25,088 nucleotides of DNA from Lachnospiraceae bacterium (GCA_016293925.1 JAEDCX010000031.1:1-25088); one strand, 5' to 3'; counted from the stretch's first letter, positions 17,192 through 25,059 are shown. Notes: a model not told the origin generated them from the sequence alone. Made by a program: numbers and translations.

Positions 17192-19345
17192 TCAGTACAC
17201 ATATGCTTCGCAGATCCCCAATGTCACTTTGTCCTCGCCGATCTGCGCCACCGTGATGGTATCTCCAGCCTTTGGCACCATCCCCGACAGTTTCAGGGTG
17301 TTGGCGTCAATATATTCCGTACTCTGATTCTCTCCATTACAGCGAATCACGCTGTACGAATTAAAGTTTCTCCCGTGAACATAGATCGTTCCGTCTTCCT
17401 CCACAGATACGCCGCTGATGCTGACCTGTCTGCCATCCGGTCCCATCTGCAGGTCGCTGGCGATATATGGATTCTTCCCTCCGTATACCTCCCGTTCCCC
17501 ATACAGCATATCATACTGCAACAACTCCAGCTGATCCAGATAGGCATCATCATTCACCGAATTCTGGTGGAATTTGTTCAGAATTCCATAGGATATTCCC
17601 AGTTTTCCCAGCACATGACTGGTCAGCTGATATGCCTCCACATCTCTGTGGGTAACCTCCATCTTAAAATTACTCCAGATTACATATTCGGTGGCCGTCA
17701 GTCTCCCGTTTGTAATATCCTCGTTTTCCAGCCCCAGTCCCGGCAGATGGTCTCCGAACAGTACCAGAACAATCGGTTCATGAAACCCATTCAGTGCATC
17801 CACCAGTTCTCCGATAAACTGATCCACTTCATTCAACTGGTTGATGTAGTACGACCAGGCATTTTCTTTTGACTGATTCCGATACCGCAGGAAAATCGGT
17901 TGCGGCTCCCCCAGCCGCCCGGACGGATACTCTCCGTGTGCCTGTACGGAGATGGTATAGATATAATCCCTTTCTTCTGTGGATTTCAATGTATCCAGAA
18001 TCTCTCCCGTCAGAATACTGTCTTTCAGAAACCCATTCACATTGCGTTCATATTCCCCCATGTATTCCATGGGGGTAAATGTATCGAATCCAAGCTGCGA
18101 GAACACAATATGCCGGTCATAAAACGTTCCGTCATTATTATGAATTGCATGCGTCGCATAGCCAAGATCAGACAGATCATAGGCTGCGCTCTCACAGGTT
18201 GTTGATTTCAAAATCGTTTTGTAGGGATATTCTCCCGGTCCGAAGAAATCCATATTCATCCCGGTAATCACCTCAAACTCTGTATTGGCGGTACCGGCGC
18301 CGACGCTGGGAACGAACAGGAACCCGGAAGAACATGTCTCCTTCAGCGCATGAAAATTCGGAATCGGATCCGCAGACAATTCCAATCCCTTCACCCTGCC
18401 CACATCAAAGAACGACTCCAGCTGTACGAAAATAATATTGGCATTCCCTTCCAGAATGATATGCTCGTGATCAATCACATCACACTGATCGCCCGAATGC
18501 GTTGTATCCGTCATATCCGGAATACCGGTATTGGGATGATCTGTGCGTTCCTCCTGCAATGCCTCGTTTACTTTCTCTTCAATAATCGCATCCACTGCCT
18601 CCGCAGAATAATTCTCCGGTTTCGCCATACCCAGATTGAAAATACTCTCGGCAAAACAATATACGAACCCATAGGACTGATATGCCTGGGCAAGATTGCT
18701 GTAATTTCTGGAGGATACCCCGATTTTGATCAGGAACCGGTCCATTCCGGACAAACAGAATACCGATGCAGCCGCAATCAGGAAGACAGGAATTCTGTAC
18801 ATCTTGCCGGTATACTTCGGCAGCCTTAATCCGAAGAAAATACAAACGCCCAGAACCGCAACGATAGCCACTCCGATCAGAATCAGGTGAAACCAGTTCA
18901 GATACAGATCAATAATGGTCATACAGTTTTTAATCAGGGTAAAATCGATTGCCGCAAAGGGCGTGGTTCTGAAACAAAGCAATATTCCATCTGCAATTGC
19001 CAGTCCCATCAGAATGACAGTGGCAACACTTGCATAGAGAACCCTGTGCCGGAAAAGTGCACCAACTCCCAGTATCAGAAACAGAATCGCCACATTGAAA
19101 ATAAACATAATCGGATTCCGGAACATATAAGGAAAGGGCTTCCACAGAGATTTCCGACAGGCAACCTCCATGCAATAATCCAACAAAAAGGAACCGATCA
19201 TTACACTGAATAGGTAGTGATTGTTAAACCGTACCAGCATTTGATGCAGTTTTTCTCTCCAAACAGGTTTCTTTCCGGTTTCTGTTTCCGTTTCCTCGAA
19301 TTGTATTTTCTGTTCTGTATTCTCATCCATCCGTTTTTTCATCAT
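17192..19345 (-). CDS. LTA-synthase-like sulfatase-family phosphoglycerol transferase
   Basis: Probably polymerises or transfers glycerol phosphate from phosphatidylglycerol on the outer membrane face. The N-terminus has a polar tail, then five hydrophobic helices between about 43 and 200. The extracellular catalytic domain starts near 295: VQLESF with metal ligand Glu310, GAGTANTEFE with the probable nucleophile Thr352, SVQAHGEYP with His470, and FGDHLPG with Asp532 and His533. Beyond the usual end there is an extra stretch of about 80 residues (636-717) resembling an IPT/TIG-type beta-sandwich. Length is 717, against roughly 640-650 for Staphylococcus LtaS. AAGGA precedes the start, which has two ATGs in tandem. 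It follows cardiolipin synthase by 33 bases; both enzymes draw on phosphatidylglycerol. The polymer it makes is not known from sequence. Confidence 0.88.
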   Translation of the reverse strand: MMKKRMDENTEQKIQFEETETETGKKPVWREKLHQMLVRFNNHYLFSVMIGSFLLDYCMEVACRKSLWKPFPYMFRNPIMFIFNVAILFLILGVGALFRHRVLYASVATVILMGLAIADGILLCFRTTPFAAIDFTLIKNCMTIIDLYLNWFHLILIGVAIVAVLGVCIFFGLRLPKYTGKMYRIPVFLIAAASVFCLSGMDRFLIKIGVSSRNYSNLAQAYQSYGFVYCFAESIFNLGMAKPENYSAEAVDAIIEEKVNEALQEERTDHPNTGIPDMTDTTHSGDQCDVIDHEHIILEGNANIIFVQLESFFDVGRVKGLELSADPIPNFHALKETCSSGFLFVPSVGAGTANTEFEVITGMNMDFFGPGEYPYKTILKSTTCESAAYDLSDLGYATHAIHNNDGTFYDRHIVFSQLGFDTFTPMEYMGEYERNVNGFLKDSILTGEILDTLKSTEERDYIYTISVQAHGEYPSGRLGEPQPIFLRYRNQSKENAWSYYINQLNEVDQFIGELVDALNGFHEPIVLVLFGDHLPGLGLENEDITNGRLTATEYVIWSNFKMEVTHRDVEAYQLTSHVLGKLGISYGILNKFHQNSVNDDAYLDQLELLQYDMLYGEREVYGGKNPYIASDLQMGPDGRQVSISGVSVEEDGTIYVHGRNFNSYSVIRCNGENQSTEYIDANTLKLSGMVPKAGDTITVAQIGEDKVTLGICEAYVY

Positions 19346-19378
19346 TGTTATTCCTTCTCATTTACGACAAATCTGTTC

Positions 19379-20962
19379 CTACAGCAGCGGACTCCAGATC
19401 TTCATCACCCGGCCCAGCGCCCTCTGGTGTGCAGGTATTTTCTTATAATCCCCGGGCTCAACATGCTGCGATACCGCAATCGTATCCTGGAAATCCTTCT
19501 CCAGTTCATCGATGATCGGATCGTGATACACATAAACAGCGCATTCAAAGTGATGATACAGACTTCTATAATCCAGATTGATGGTTCCGACCACGCCGCA
19601 CTCCCCATCCGCCACAAACATCTTGGCATGAATGAATCCGGGAGTATACTCGTAGATATGAATGCCCGCGGCCACCAGTACCGGATACTCCGTTCTGGCA
19701 ATATACCATGCCATCTTCTTATCCGGAATATGGGGGATGATCAAGGACACGTCAACGCCGCGCTGGGCAGCAAAAATCAGTGCATCCCGCATATCGTTGT
19801 CAATTACCAGATACGGTGTCATGATATGGACATATCGCTTCGCCTTGTTGATTATATCCAGGTAAACATATTCTGCAATATCCTTCCCGTTGGTGGCATC
19901 ATCACCATAGGGAATCACATATCCCTTTTCCCCCTCCACCGGTTCCGTCACCTTGTTCAGATAAACAGAATAGTCCTCGCTTGTCTTTCTCTCCTCGTTC
20001 CAGATCTGCAGGAAAAGAACAGTCAATGTATCCACCGCATCCCCCGTCACCTTGATTCCCACATCTTTCCAGCGGCCGAACAGCGTTTTCCGGTTCACAT
20101 ACTCATCCGACAGATTGATTCCGCCGGTAAAGCCGACCTTTCCGTCAATAACGACAATTTTCCTGTGATCCCGGTTATTCTGTTTGGTGGACAGCAACGG
20201 AATGATGGGCGCATATACAACCGCCTTGATTCCCATCTTCTCCAATTTGGAACGATAGTTGTATGGCAGGTGCTGTACCATATTACTTCCATCATACAAC
20301 ACACGGACTTCTACTCCTTCATCCACTTTCTGGAGAAGGACATCCAGGACAGAATCCCACATCGCACCGGATTCGATGATGAAATACTCCAGAAAGATGA
20401 ATTTCTCTGCCTTTTTCAGTTCGATCAACAGATCCTCCCACTTGCTCTCCCCGGAAGGATAGTATTTCGTCACCGTATTGTGGTAGGTCGGATAATTGTC
20501 ATTACATTCCAGGAAATGGGACATCTGGCGGATATTCACATCCTCCTGCAGCAACGCTTCTCGCGTCTCCGGCTTGGTTGCAAGATACCCCCTGCTCTCC
20601 GCTTTCACTCTTCGGATTCCTTTTTTCAGTCCCGCCGATCCGGGATTCACCAGCACAAAAATATAGATTGCCACACCCACAATCGGCACAACACTCATCA
20701 ATAGAATCCAGACCAGTTTGAACTCCGGCTTAATCTTACAGTTGACCATATATACGATGCACGCAAAACTCATGACATACGATCCCGCCATGATATAGAC
20801 AGAATAACTGCTCAAATACAACAGAGCCGCAATCAGAAACCATATCTGGGCACATACCATGGTCAGGAAAATAATATTCCGGCTGAAGAAAACTTTTGCG
20901 AAAAAACTTTTTCCGCGCATTTTCACTTTTTCCCGCACTCTGGTTGTTGTTTTTTCTTCCAT
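19379..20962 (-). CDS. cls: Cardiolipin synthase (two-domain phospholipase D family)
   Basis: Condenses two phosphatidylglycerols to cardiolipin and glycerol at the membrane. Two to three N-terminal hydrophobic segments lie between about 30 and 107. Two phospholipase D motifs follow: H266-x-K268 with Asp273 in DHRKIVVIDG, and H445-x-K447 with Asp452 in IHAKMFVADG. The 527 residues are close to the normal length for Firmicutes Cls (about 480-510) with a slightly long N-terminus. The ribosome site is GAGGA in a purine-rich stretch. It has its own promoter, and the LTA-synthase-like gene follows 33 bases later, so the two probably form one unit. Confidence 0.95.
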   Translation of the reverse strand: MEEKTTTRVREKVKMRGKSFFAKVFFSRNIIFLTMVCAQIWFLIAALLYLSSYSVYIMAGSYVMSFACIVYMVNCKIKPEFKLVWILLMSVVPIVGVAIYIFVLVNPGSAGLKKGIRRVKAESRGYLATKPETREALLQEDVNIRQMSHFLECNDNYPTYHNTVTKYYPSGESKWEDLLIELKKAEKFIFLEYFIIESGAMWDSVLDVLLQKVDEGVEVRVLYDGSNMVQHLPYNYRSKLEKMGIKAVVYAPIIPLLSTKQNNRDHRKIVVIDGKVGFTGGINLSDEYVNRKTLFGRWKDVGIKVTGDAVDTLTVLFLQIWNEERKTSEDYSVYLNKVTEPVEGEKGYVIPYGDDATNGKDIAEYVYLDIINKAKRYVHIMTPYLVIDNDMRDALIFAAQRGVDVSLIIPHIPDKKMAWYIARTEYPVLVAAGIHIYEYTPGFIHAKMFVADGECGVVGTINLDYRSLYHHFECAVYVYHDPIIDELEKDFQDTIAVSQHVEPGDYKKIPAHQRALGRVMKIWSPLL

Positions 20963-20991
20963 TTTCTTCCTCCTCTGCCAAAATCCATTTT

Positions 20992-21020
20992 ATTATACTA
21001 TATTTTGATCCCTTTGAAAA
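20992..21020 (-). promoter_or_regulatory. Promoter of the cardiolipin synthase unit
   Basis: Minus strand: -35 TTTTCA (21020-21015, four of six consensus bases), a 17-base spacer and a perfect -10 TATAAT (20997-20992), in an AT-rich gap between the editing-domain gene and cls. Confidence 0.7.
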
Positions 21021-21022
21021 TG

Positions 21023-21046
21023 GAACAATCTCTTCAATTATTGTTC
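21023..21046 (-). terminator. Weak hairpin terminator after the prolyl-tRNA editing-domain gene
   Basis: Starting one base after the stop codon, the minus strand reads GAACAAT, a ten-base loop, then ATTGTTC, followed by CATTTTC. The stem is 7 bp and AT-rich with a poor T-run, so termination may be inefficient. Its end abuts the -35 of the cls promoter. Confidence 0.4.
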
Positions 21047-21047
21047 T

Positions 21048-21584
21048 TTATGGTAATCTCACAATCGTCGCTTCATGGTTCACGGCAGGAAGCACCTTCT
21101 CCATCAAGTCCTGCACGCTAAACCGAACCGATGATGTATTGATGCACGGATGGCACCCGATGAACCGACAGTCCAGCAGATCCTCATCGATCAACAGTTT
21201 CACCCGGTTCTCCGTATCGTTCATCAATCCAAGGACACTTAAGGAGCCCGGCGTAATGTCCAGAAACCGCTCCATATATTCCGCCTTCGCAAAAGATAAT
21301 CTGGCTGACCCGATTTGGGCGGACAGATCCTTGGTCATAAATTTCTTATCCCCCACAATCAACAGCAGATAGAACATGGTTTCCTGGCGGTTGCACAGCA
21401 GCAGATTCTTGCACATCAACACCCCCAGAACACGGTCTATCCCGGCACAGGCCTCCATGGTCATGGCAGCCTCATGGTCTACTCTGTCATATTCTATCTG
21501 AAGGGAGTCCAGAAAATCATAGCATCTGATCTCCTTTGCCAGTCTTCCGGCTCCATCCGCCGGTCTTCCATGCATGCATTCCAT
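21048..21584 (-). CDS. Prolyl-tRNA editing-domain protein (YbaK/ProX-like aminoacyl-tRNA deacylase)
   Basis: A free-standing relative of the editing domain of prolyl-tRNA synthetase, expected to hydrolyse mischarged tRNA-Pro (for example Ala-tRNA). From the chosen start it has 178 residues and begins MECMHGRPADGAGRL. Conserved parts are the DFLDSLQIEYDRVDHE strand region, Lys59 in CKNLLLCNR, FMTKDLSAQIG near 82, and GCHPCINTSSVRF at 143-155, typical of the ProX group. The reading frame stays open to 21713, but the extra 43 residues lie across the tsf terminator and this gene's own promoter. GAGG six bases before the ATG at 21584 decides the start. Its substrate amino acid cannot be read directly. 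Confidence 0.9.
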   Translation of the reverse strand: MECMHGRPADGAGRLAKEIRCYDFLDSLQIEYDRVDHEAAMTMEACAGIDRVLGVLMCKNLLLCNRQETMFYLLLIVGDKKFMTKDLSAQIGSARLSFAKAEYMERFLDITPGSLSVLGLMNDTENRVKLLIDEDLLDCRFIGCHPCINTSSVRFSVQDLMEKVLPAVNHEATIVRLP

Positions 21585-21590
21585 ACCGTT

Positions 21591-21594
21591 CCTC
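21591..21594 (-). promoter_or_regulatory. Ribosome binding site that decides the start of the editing-domain gene
   Basis: GAGG on the minus strand, within TGAGGAACGGT, six bases before the ATG at 21584-21582. It excludes the longer open frame that runs back into the terminator. Confidence 0.7.
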
Positions 21595-21642
21595 ATTCCA
21601 TCATCACTTTGCGTCCAAGGCATATTTTCCCAAGCATAGAGC

Positions 21643-21671
21643 ATTGTAGCACAAACAAAAACCCCTTGCAA
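21643..21671 (-). promoter_or_regulatory. Promoter of the prolyl-tRNA editing-domain gene
   Basis: Minus strand: -35 TTGCAA (21671-21666), a 17-base spacer, -10 TACAAT (21648-21643), with TGC just before the -10 (extended -10). The -35 lies inside the right-hand stem of the tsf terminator, so the terminator and promoter share DNA. Confidence 0.7.
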
Positions 21672-21702
21672 ATGCAATCTGTAACATGCTATCTGCAAGG
21701 GG
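21653..21702 (-). terminator. Intrinsic terminator of rpsB-tsf
   Basis: Minus strand: CCCCTTGCA (21702-21694), a 23-base loop, TGCAAGGGG (21670-21662), then TTTTTGTTTG. The perfect 9-bp GC-rich stem and T-rich tail make a clear Rho-independent terminator about 22 bases after the tsf stop. Confidence 0.92.
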
Positions 21703-21724
21703 AAAAACGACATATTTGTATGGA

Positions 21725-22813
21725 TTACATACCCATCTGTTTTGCAACTTCTTCTGCGAAGTTCTCTTCCTTCTTCTCGATACCTTCACCGGTAGCGAAA
21801 CGAACGAAGTCTGCAATCTTAAGGGCTTTGTCTACAGACTCAAGGTATTTTCCAACAGTCTGCTTACCATCTTCAGCCTTCACATAGGTCTGCTCAAGAA
21901 GGCAGATCTCGTTAACCTGCTTGGAAACACGTCCCTCAACAAGACCACCAAAGATCTTGTTTGCAACGATCGTCTCCTTGTCAGCCATAGCAAGTTCAAC
22001 AAGTGCAGCCTTTGCGGCATCGGAAAGGAAGTTAAACAAGTACTTGTTATTCTTCTGCTCCTCATATGCAGCAACATCCTCTGCGCTCCACAAATTGCCG
22101 GTAAGGGCTTTCTGAATAAGATCGTTGAGAATCGGCTTCGGAAGAGTTGCCGGATCGTTTAACGCGCTCTCAATCGTAATCTCTTTCATCTTTGCAAGAG
22201 TAGCCTCAGCGATATCTGCTCTGCTGATATACTCAGGATTCATCGCTGCAATCTGCATTGCCACGTTTGTAAGTGCTTCCTTCACAGCGTCTGAAGCCTC
22301 CACTCCGTTTGCTGCTACCAGAACACCGATACGACCTTCGCCGTGAACATATGTGGCAATCACATCGCCGGAAAGCTTCGCAAACCGTCTGATCTTTAAA
22401 TTCTCACCGATTACTGCGATCTGTCCAACCAGCTCGTCGTTAACAGTCTTTGTGGCATCTGCATTCCACTTCTCAGCAAGTAATGCATCCACGTCAGCTG
22501 CATCAGAACCAAGAACCTGCTCTGCAACAGCATCTACGAAGGTACGGAACTTCTCGTTTTTCGCAACGAAGTCTGTTTCTGAGTTTACCTCAACAACAGC
22601 TGCGGTCTTGCCATCCTTCGTAATAACACGGCAGATACCTTCTGCTGCAACGCGGGTTGCCTTTTTCTCTGCCTTGATCGCACCGCTCTTCTTCAAGAAT
22701 TCAACGGCTGCGTCCATATTTCCATCGGTTTCGGTGAGTGCTTTCTTACACTCCATCATGCCGGCACCGGTCAACTCACGTAACTCTTTTACCATTCCTG
22801 CTGTAATAGCCAT
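21725..22813 (-). CDS. tsf: Translation elongation factor Ts, with an expanded C-terminal half
   Basis: Exchanges GDP for GTP on EF-Tu. The N-terminal UBA-like domain (1-55: MVKELRELTGAGMMECKKAL) and the TDFVAK contact motif (80-85) are standard, as are the C-terminal LVEGRVSKQ, CLLEQTYVK and FVRFATGEGIEKKEENFAEEV. It has 362 residues, against about 283-310 in most bacteria. The surplus lies between NPEYISRAD (about 192-200) and LVEGRV (291): roughly 100 residues where E. coli has about 40, including a helical stretch with YEEQKNNKYLFNFLS. The ribosome site lies in the final codons of rpsB, and only three bases separate the genes. A strong terminator follows. Confidence 0.96.
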   Translation of the reverse strand: MAITAGMVKELRELTGAGMMECKKALTETDGNMDAAVEFLKKSGAIKAEKKATRVAAEGICRVITKDGKTAAVVEVNSETDFVAKNEKFRTFVDAVAEQVLGSDAADVDALLAEKWNADATKTVNDELVGQIAVIGENLKIRRFAKLSGDVIATYVHGEGRIGVLVAANGVEASDAVKEALTNVAMQIAAMNPEYISRADIAEATLAKMKEITIESALNDPATLPKPILNDLIQKALTGNLWSAEDVAAYEEQKNNKYLFNFLSDAAKAALVELAMADKETIVANKIFGGLVEGRVSKQVNEICLLEQTYVKAEDGKQTVGKYLESVDKALKIADFVRFATGEGIEKKEENFAEEVAKQMGM

Positions 22814-22816
22814 CTC

Positions 22817-23566
22817 TTACTCCTCCACTGCAGCATCGGCTGTTTCTTCCACAACCTCTTCGCCATCATTCTCTGTATAGATCTCGCCCTGGTTTGCCTC
22901 GATGACTGCATCTGCCATCTTTGCCACGATCAGTTTAACGGCTCTGATTGCATCATCATTACCCGGGATCACGTAATCCAGTTCATCCGGATCACAGTTT
23001 GTATCTGCAATACCGATCAGTGTAATGCCCAGTGCATGTGCTTCCTGTACACAGATCTTCTCTTTCTTCGGGTCAACTACGAAAATCGCATCGGGAGTTC
23101 TGGTCATATCCTTGATACCGCCAAGGTTCTTCTCTAACTTCTCCCACTCTTTCTTCAGCTGTGCAACTTCCTTCTTCGGAAGAACATCAAAGGTTCCGTC
23201 CTGGCTCATTGTCTCGATTGCTTTCAGTCTTGCAATACGGGTACGGACTGTCTTGAAGTTTGTCAGCATACCGCCGAGCCATCTCTCGTTTACATAATAC
23301 ATACCGCAACGCTCTGCTTCTGTTTTCACAGCGTCCTGCGCCTGCTTTTTGGTACCTACGAACAGGATCGTACCACCCTGCTGTGCAATCTCGGAAACTG
23401 CCTTGTACGCCTCATCAACCTTGCCTACAGACTTCTGTAAGTCGATGATGTGGATACCGTTTCTCTCTGTGAAGATGTACTGACCCATCTTAGGGTTCCA
23501 TCTTCTTGTCTGATGTCCGAAATGAACACCTGCTTCCAATAACTGCTTCATTGAAATAACGCTCAT
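22817..23566 (-). CDS. rpsB: 30S ribosomal protein S2
   Basis: Structural protein of the small subunit, needed late in 30S assembly and for S1 or mRNA docking. From MSVISMKQLLEAGVHFGHQ it has 249 residues, a normal length. HFGHQTRRWNPKM near 15, the GIHIIDLQKS strand and the IVVDPKKE-like segment (IFVVDPKKE) are typical, and the tail is acidic. The frame is open for 34 more codons upstream, but these overlap the leader; GGAGG seven bases before the ATG at 23566 sets the start. It is cotranscribed with tsf from a promoter about 200 bases upstream. Confidence 0.98.
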   Translation of the reverse strand: MSVISMKQLLEAGVHFGHQTRRWNPKMGQYIFTERNGIHIIDLQKSVGKVDEAYKAVSEIAQQGGTILFVGTKKQAQDAVKTEAERCGMYYVNERWLGGMLTNFKTVRTRIARLKAIETMSQDGTFDVLPKKEVAQLKKEWEKLEKNLGGIKDMTRTPDAIFVVDPKKEKICVQEAHALGITLIGIADTNCDPDELDYVIPGNDDAIRAVKLIVAKMADAVIEANQGEIYTENDGEEVVEETADAAVEE

Positions 23567-23769
23567 GTCTAAACCTCCGTTTGTTTGATGTGGAACAGTG
23601 TCCCTGTCCATTGCGTCCGCATATTTCCAACCGGAACCCATAAGCGAAGATCCCGATATTGCAACCACCGTCCGGTGAATCCAACGGTAACTCTTTCCGA
23701 ATCATTCCCGTCTGATCGTCCTTCCACGGCAACGGCTGCAGACCCATATGCGTGTTTTTTAGTCACAAC
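23567..23769 (-). promoter_or_regulatory. Long 5' leader of rpsB-tsf, possible S2 autoregulatory RNA
   Basis: About 200 bases lie between the predicted transcription start and the rpsB start codon. The stretch has no credible gene. On the minus strand a possible long-range helix joins TGCAGCC (23740-23734) to GGTTGCA (23666-23660), seven pairs with one G-U, and encloses a small CACC-GGAC-GGTG hairpin (23677-23666). Ribosomal protein operons often carry leaders that bind their own protein, and S2 does so in enterobacteria; the same role here is inference. Confidence 0.4.
23574..23578 (-). promoter_or_regulatory. Ribosome binding site of rpsB
   Basis: A perfect GGAGG on the minus strand (ACGGAGGTTTAGAC), seven bases before the ATG. 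It settles the start against the longer open frame. Confidence 0.85.
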
Positions 23770-23775
23770 ATGACG

Positions 23776-23804
23776 ATGATAGCACAAAAGAGCCTCCTTT
23801 GCAA
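23776..23804 (-). promoter_or_regulatory. Promoter of rpsB-tsf
   Basis: Minus strand: -35 TTGCAA (23804-23799), a 17-base spacer, -10 TATCAT (23781-23776) with TGC immediately before it (extended -10). The arrangement closely matches the promoter of the editing-domain gene at 21643-21671. Confidence 0.72.
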
Positions 23805-23816
23805 GTATTCTTTTGC

Positions 23817-23836
23817 AAAAAAGCATCTGAAAATGC
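23817..23836 (-). terminator. Weak terminator after the alcohol dehydrogenase gene
   Basis: Minus strand: GCAT, a six-base loop, ATGC (23836-23823), followed by TTTTTT (23822-23817). The T-run is good but the stem is only four pairs, so efficiency is doubtful. It lies between the dehydrogenase stop and the rpsB promoter. Confidence 0.4.
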
Positions 23837-23861
23837 ATTGATCACCCGCTTCCAGACGGCA

Positions 23862-25040
23862 CTAATATGCCATTCTGTATATCGCCAGCATATCATCGTA
23901 TCCCAGCTTCCGATCCCCGTCAAGAACCCTGGTCCGATTCCGGGAGCATGCCAGTGCAAGTGCTTCCAGATCGGATTCCCCGACCCCCAGTTCCCGCAGA
24001 CTTGTGGGCATCCCGATCTCCCGATAATACTGCTCCTGCATGCGGATTGCTTCCAGAACAGCCTGTTCTTCCTGTTCCGGACAAACCGTAACGTTCCAGA
24101 CCCTGCTCGCATACCGGATCCATCTGGGCAGATTAGAGGAATAAACATATCTCGCCCAGCTGCACCATAGCGCGGCCAGTCCCGCCCCGTGCGTCACCCG
24201 CGGATACCTTCCGGAGATCTCATGCTCCAGCTGATGTACGACCAGCAGGTAACTGCGCCCGCATTGGGTCAGCCCATTGTGGGACAGGGAGGACGCCCAC
24301 ATCATATTGGCTCTTGCAGCATAATTCTCCGGCTCGGCAATACATTTCTTACCGGAGTCCAGTGCGATACGGATCACAGCCTCCGCAATGGCGTCCGTCA
24401 GATCCGTATCCGCCCCGGGACAAAAATACCGTTCTATGGTGTGCATGGCAATATCTACCGCTCCGCAGGCGGTCTGATACGCATCCACGGAAAATGTCAG
24501 CTCCGGATTCTCAATCGCAAAATCCATGCGGTTGCAGGCACATCCGTATCCCATCTTCTCGTCGGTTTCCTCATTGGTAATCACACAGGAATTGGACATT
24601 TCCGAACCCGCAGCGGCAATGGTCAGTATGGCTCCTTTGTGCAGAGTTCGTTCCGGCACTGCTTTTTTGGTTGAAAAATCCCATACGTCCACATCCGGGT
24701 TCGCGGCTCCGTTCGCAATATCCTTGGCGGAATCCAGGACCGAACCGCCTCCGACCGCAAGCACAAAATCCACCTGTTCCCGCAGGCACAATCTGATTCC
24801 TTCCCGGACCAGGGACAGTCCGGGATTGGCCACCACCCCGCCCAGTTCCACATAAGGGATCTGTTCCTGCTCCAATGCGTTTCTCACCCGATCCAGCAGA
24901 CCGCTTTTCTGAGCGGACTGTCCACCGTAGTGGATCAGTACTTTATGCGGCTTATACTCCGCCACCAATCTTCCGACCTTTTCTTCCTCTCCTTTTCCGA
25001 AATATACTCTGGTAGGTGTTTCATACACAAAATTGTCCAT
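23862..25040 (-). CDS. Iron-containing alcohol dehydrogenase (BdhA/YugJ-like)
   Basis: Probably an NAD(P)H-dependent reductase of aldehydes to alcohols in fermentation; the real substrate is not readable. From MDNFVYETPTRVYFGKG it has 392 residues, normal for the family. The nucleotide site is AVGGGSVLDSAKDIA (95-109). Metal ligands are expected at Asp196 and His200 (VDIAMHTIERYF), His269 (VVHQLEHEISG) and His284 (VTHGAGLAALW). The frame stays open for 12 further codons upstream, but AAAGGA six bases before the ATG at 25040 supports this start. A poor terminator follows, then the rpsB promoter, so it appears to be a separate unit. The promoter would lie beyond the window's right edge. Confidence 0.92.
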   Translation of the reverse strand: MDNFVYETPTRVYFGKGEEEKVGRLVAEYKPHKVLIHYGGQSAQKSGLLDRVRNALEQEQIPYVELGGVVANPGLSLVREGIRLCLREQVDFVLAVGGGSVLDSAKDIANGAANPDVDVWDFSTKKAVPERTLHKGAILTIAAAGSEMSNSCVITNEETDEKMGYGCACNRMDFAIENPELTFSVDAYQTACGAVDIAMHTIERYFCPGADTDLTDAIAEAVIRIALDSGKKCIAEPENYAARANMMWASSLSHNGLTQCGRSYLLVVHQLEHEISGRYPRVTHGAGLAALWCSWARYVYSSNLPRWIRYASRVWNVTVCPEQEEQAVLEAIRMQEQYYREIGMPTSLRELGVGESDLEALALACSRNRTRVLDGDRKLGYDDMLAIYRMAY

Positions 25041-25046
25041 ACCGTA

Positions 25047-25052
25047 TCCTTT
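25047..25052 (-). promoter_or_regulatory. Ribosome binding site that decides the alcohol dehydrogenase start
   Basis: AAAGGA on the minus strand, six bases before the ATG at 25040-25038. The earlier in-frame ATG at 25076 has no comparable site within the window. Confidence 0.6.
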
Positions 25053-25059
25053 CTGCCCG

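Noticed and set aside
19217..20704. Long plus-strand open frame (495 codons) opposite cls
   Set aside because: Antisense to cardiolipin synthase, both of whose HKD motifs are intact; no motif or credible ribosome site was seen.
21585..21713. N-terminal extension of the editing-domain protein (43 codons)
   Set aside because: It crosses the tsf terminator and the gene's own promoter; the internal start has GAGG at good spacing and matches the family N-terminus.
23567..23668. N-terminal extension of S2 (34 codons)
   Set aside because: It runs over the leader, lacks S2 homology, and the internal ATG at 23566 has a perfect GGAGG site.
23490..23747. Possible 85-codon gene within the rpsB leader
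   Set aside because: It overlaps the start of rpsB in another frame, has no ribosome site, and its sequence has no recognisable features.
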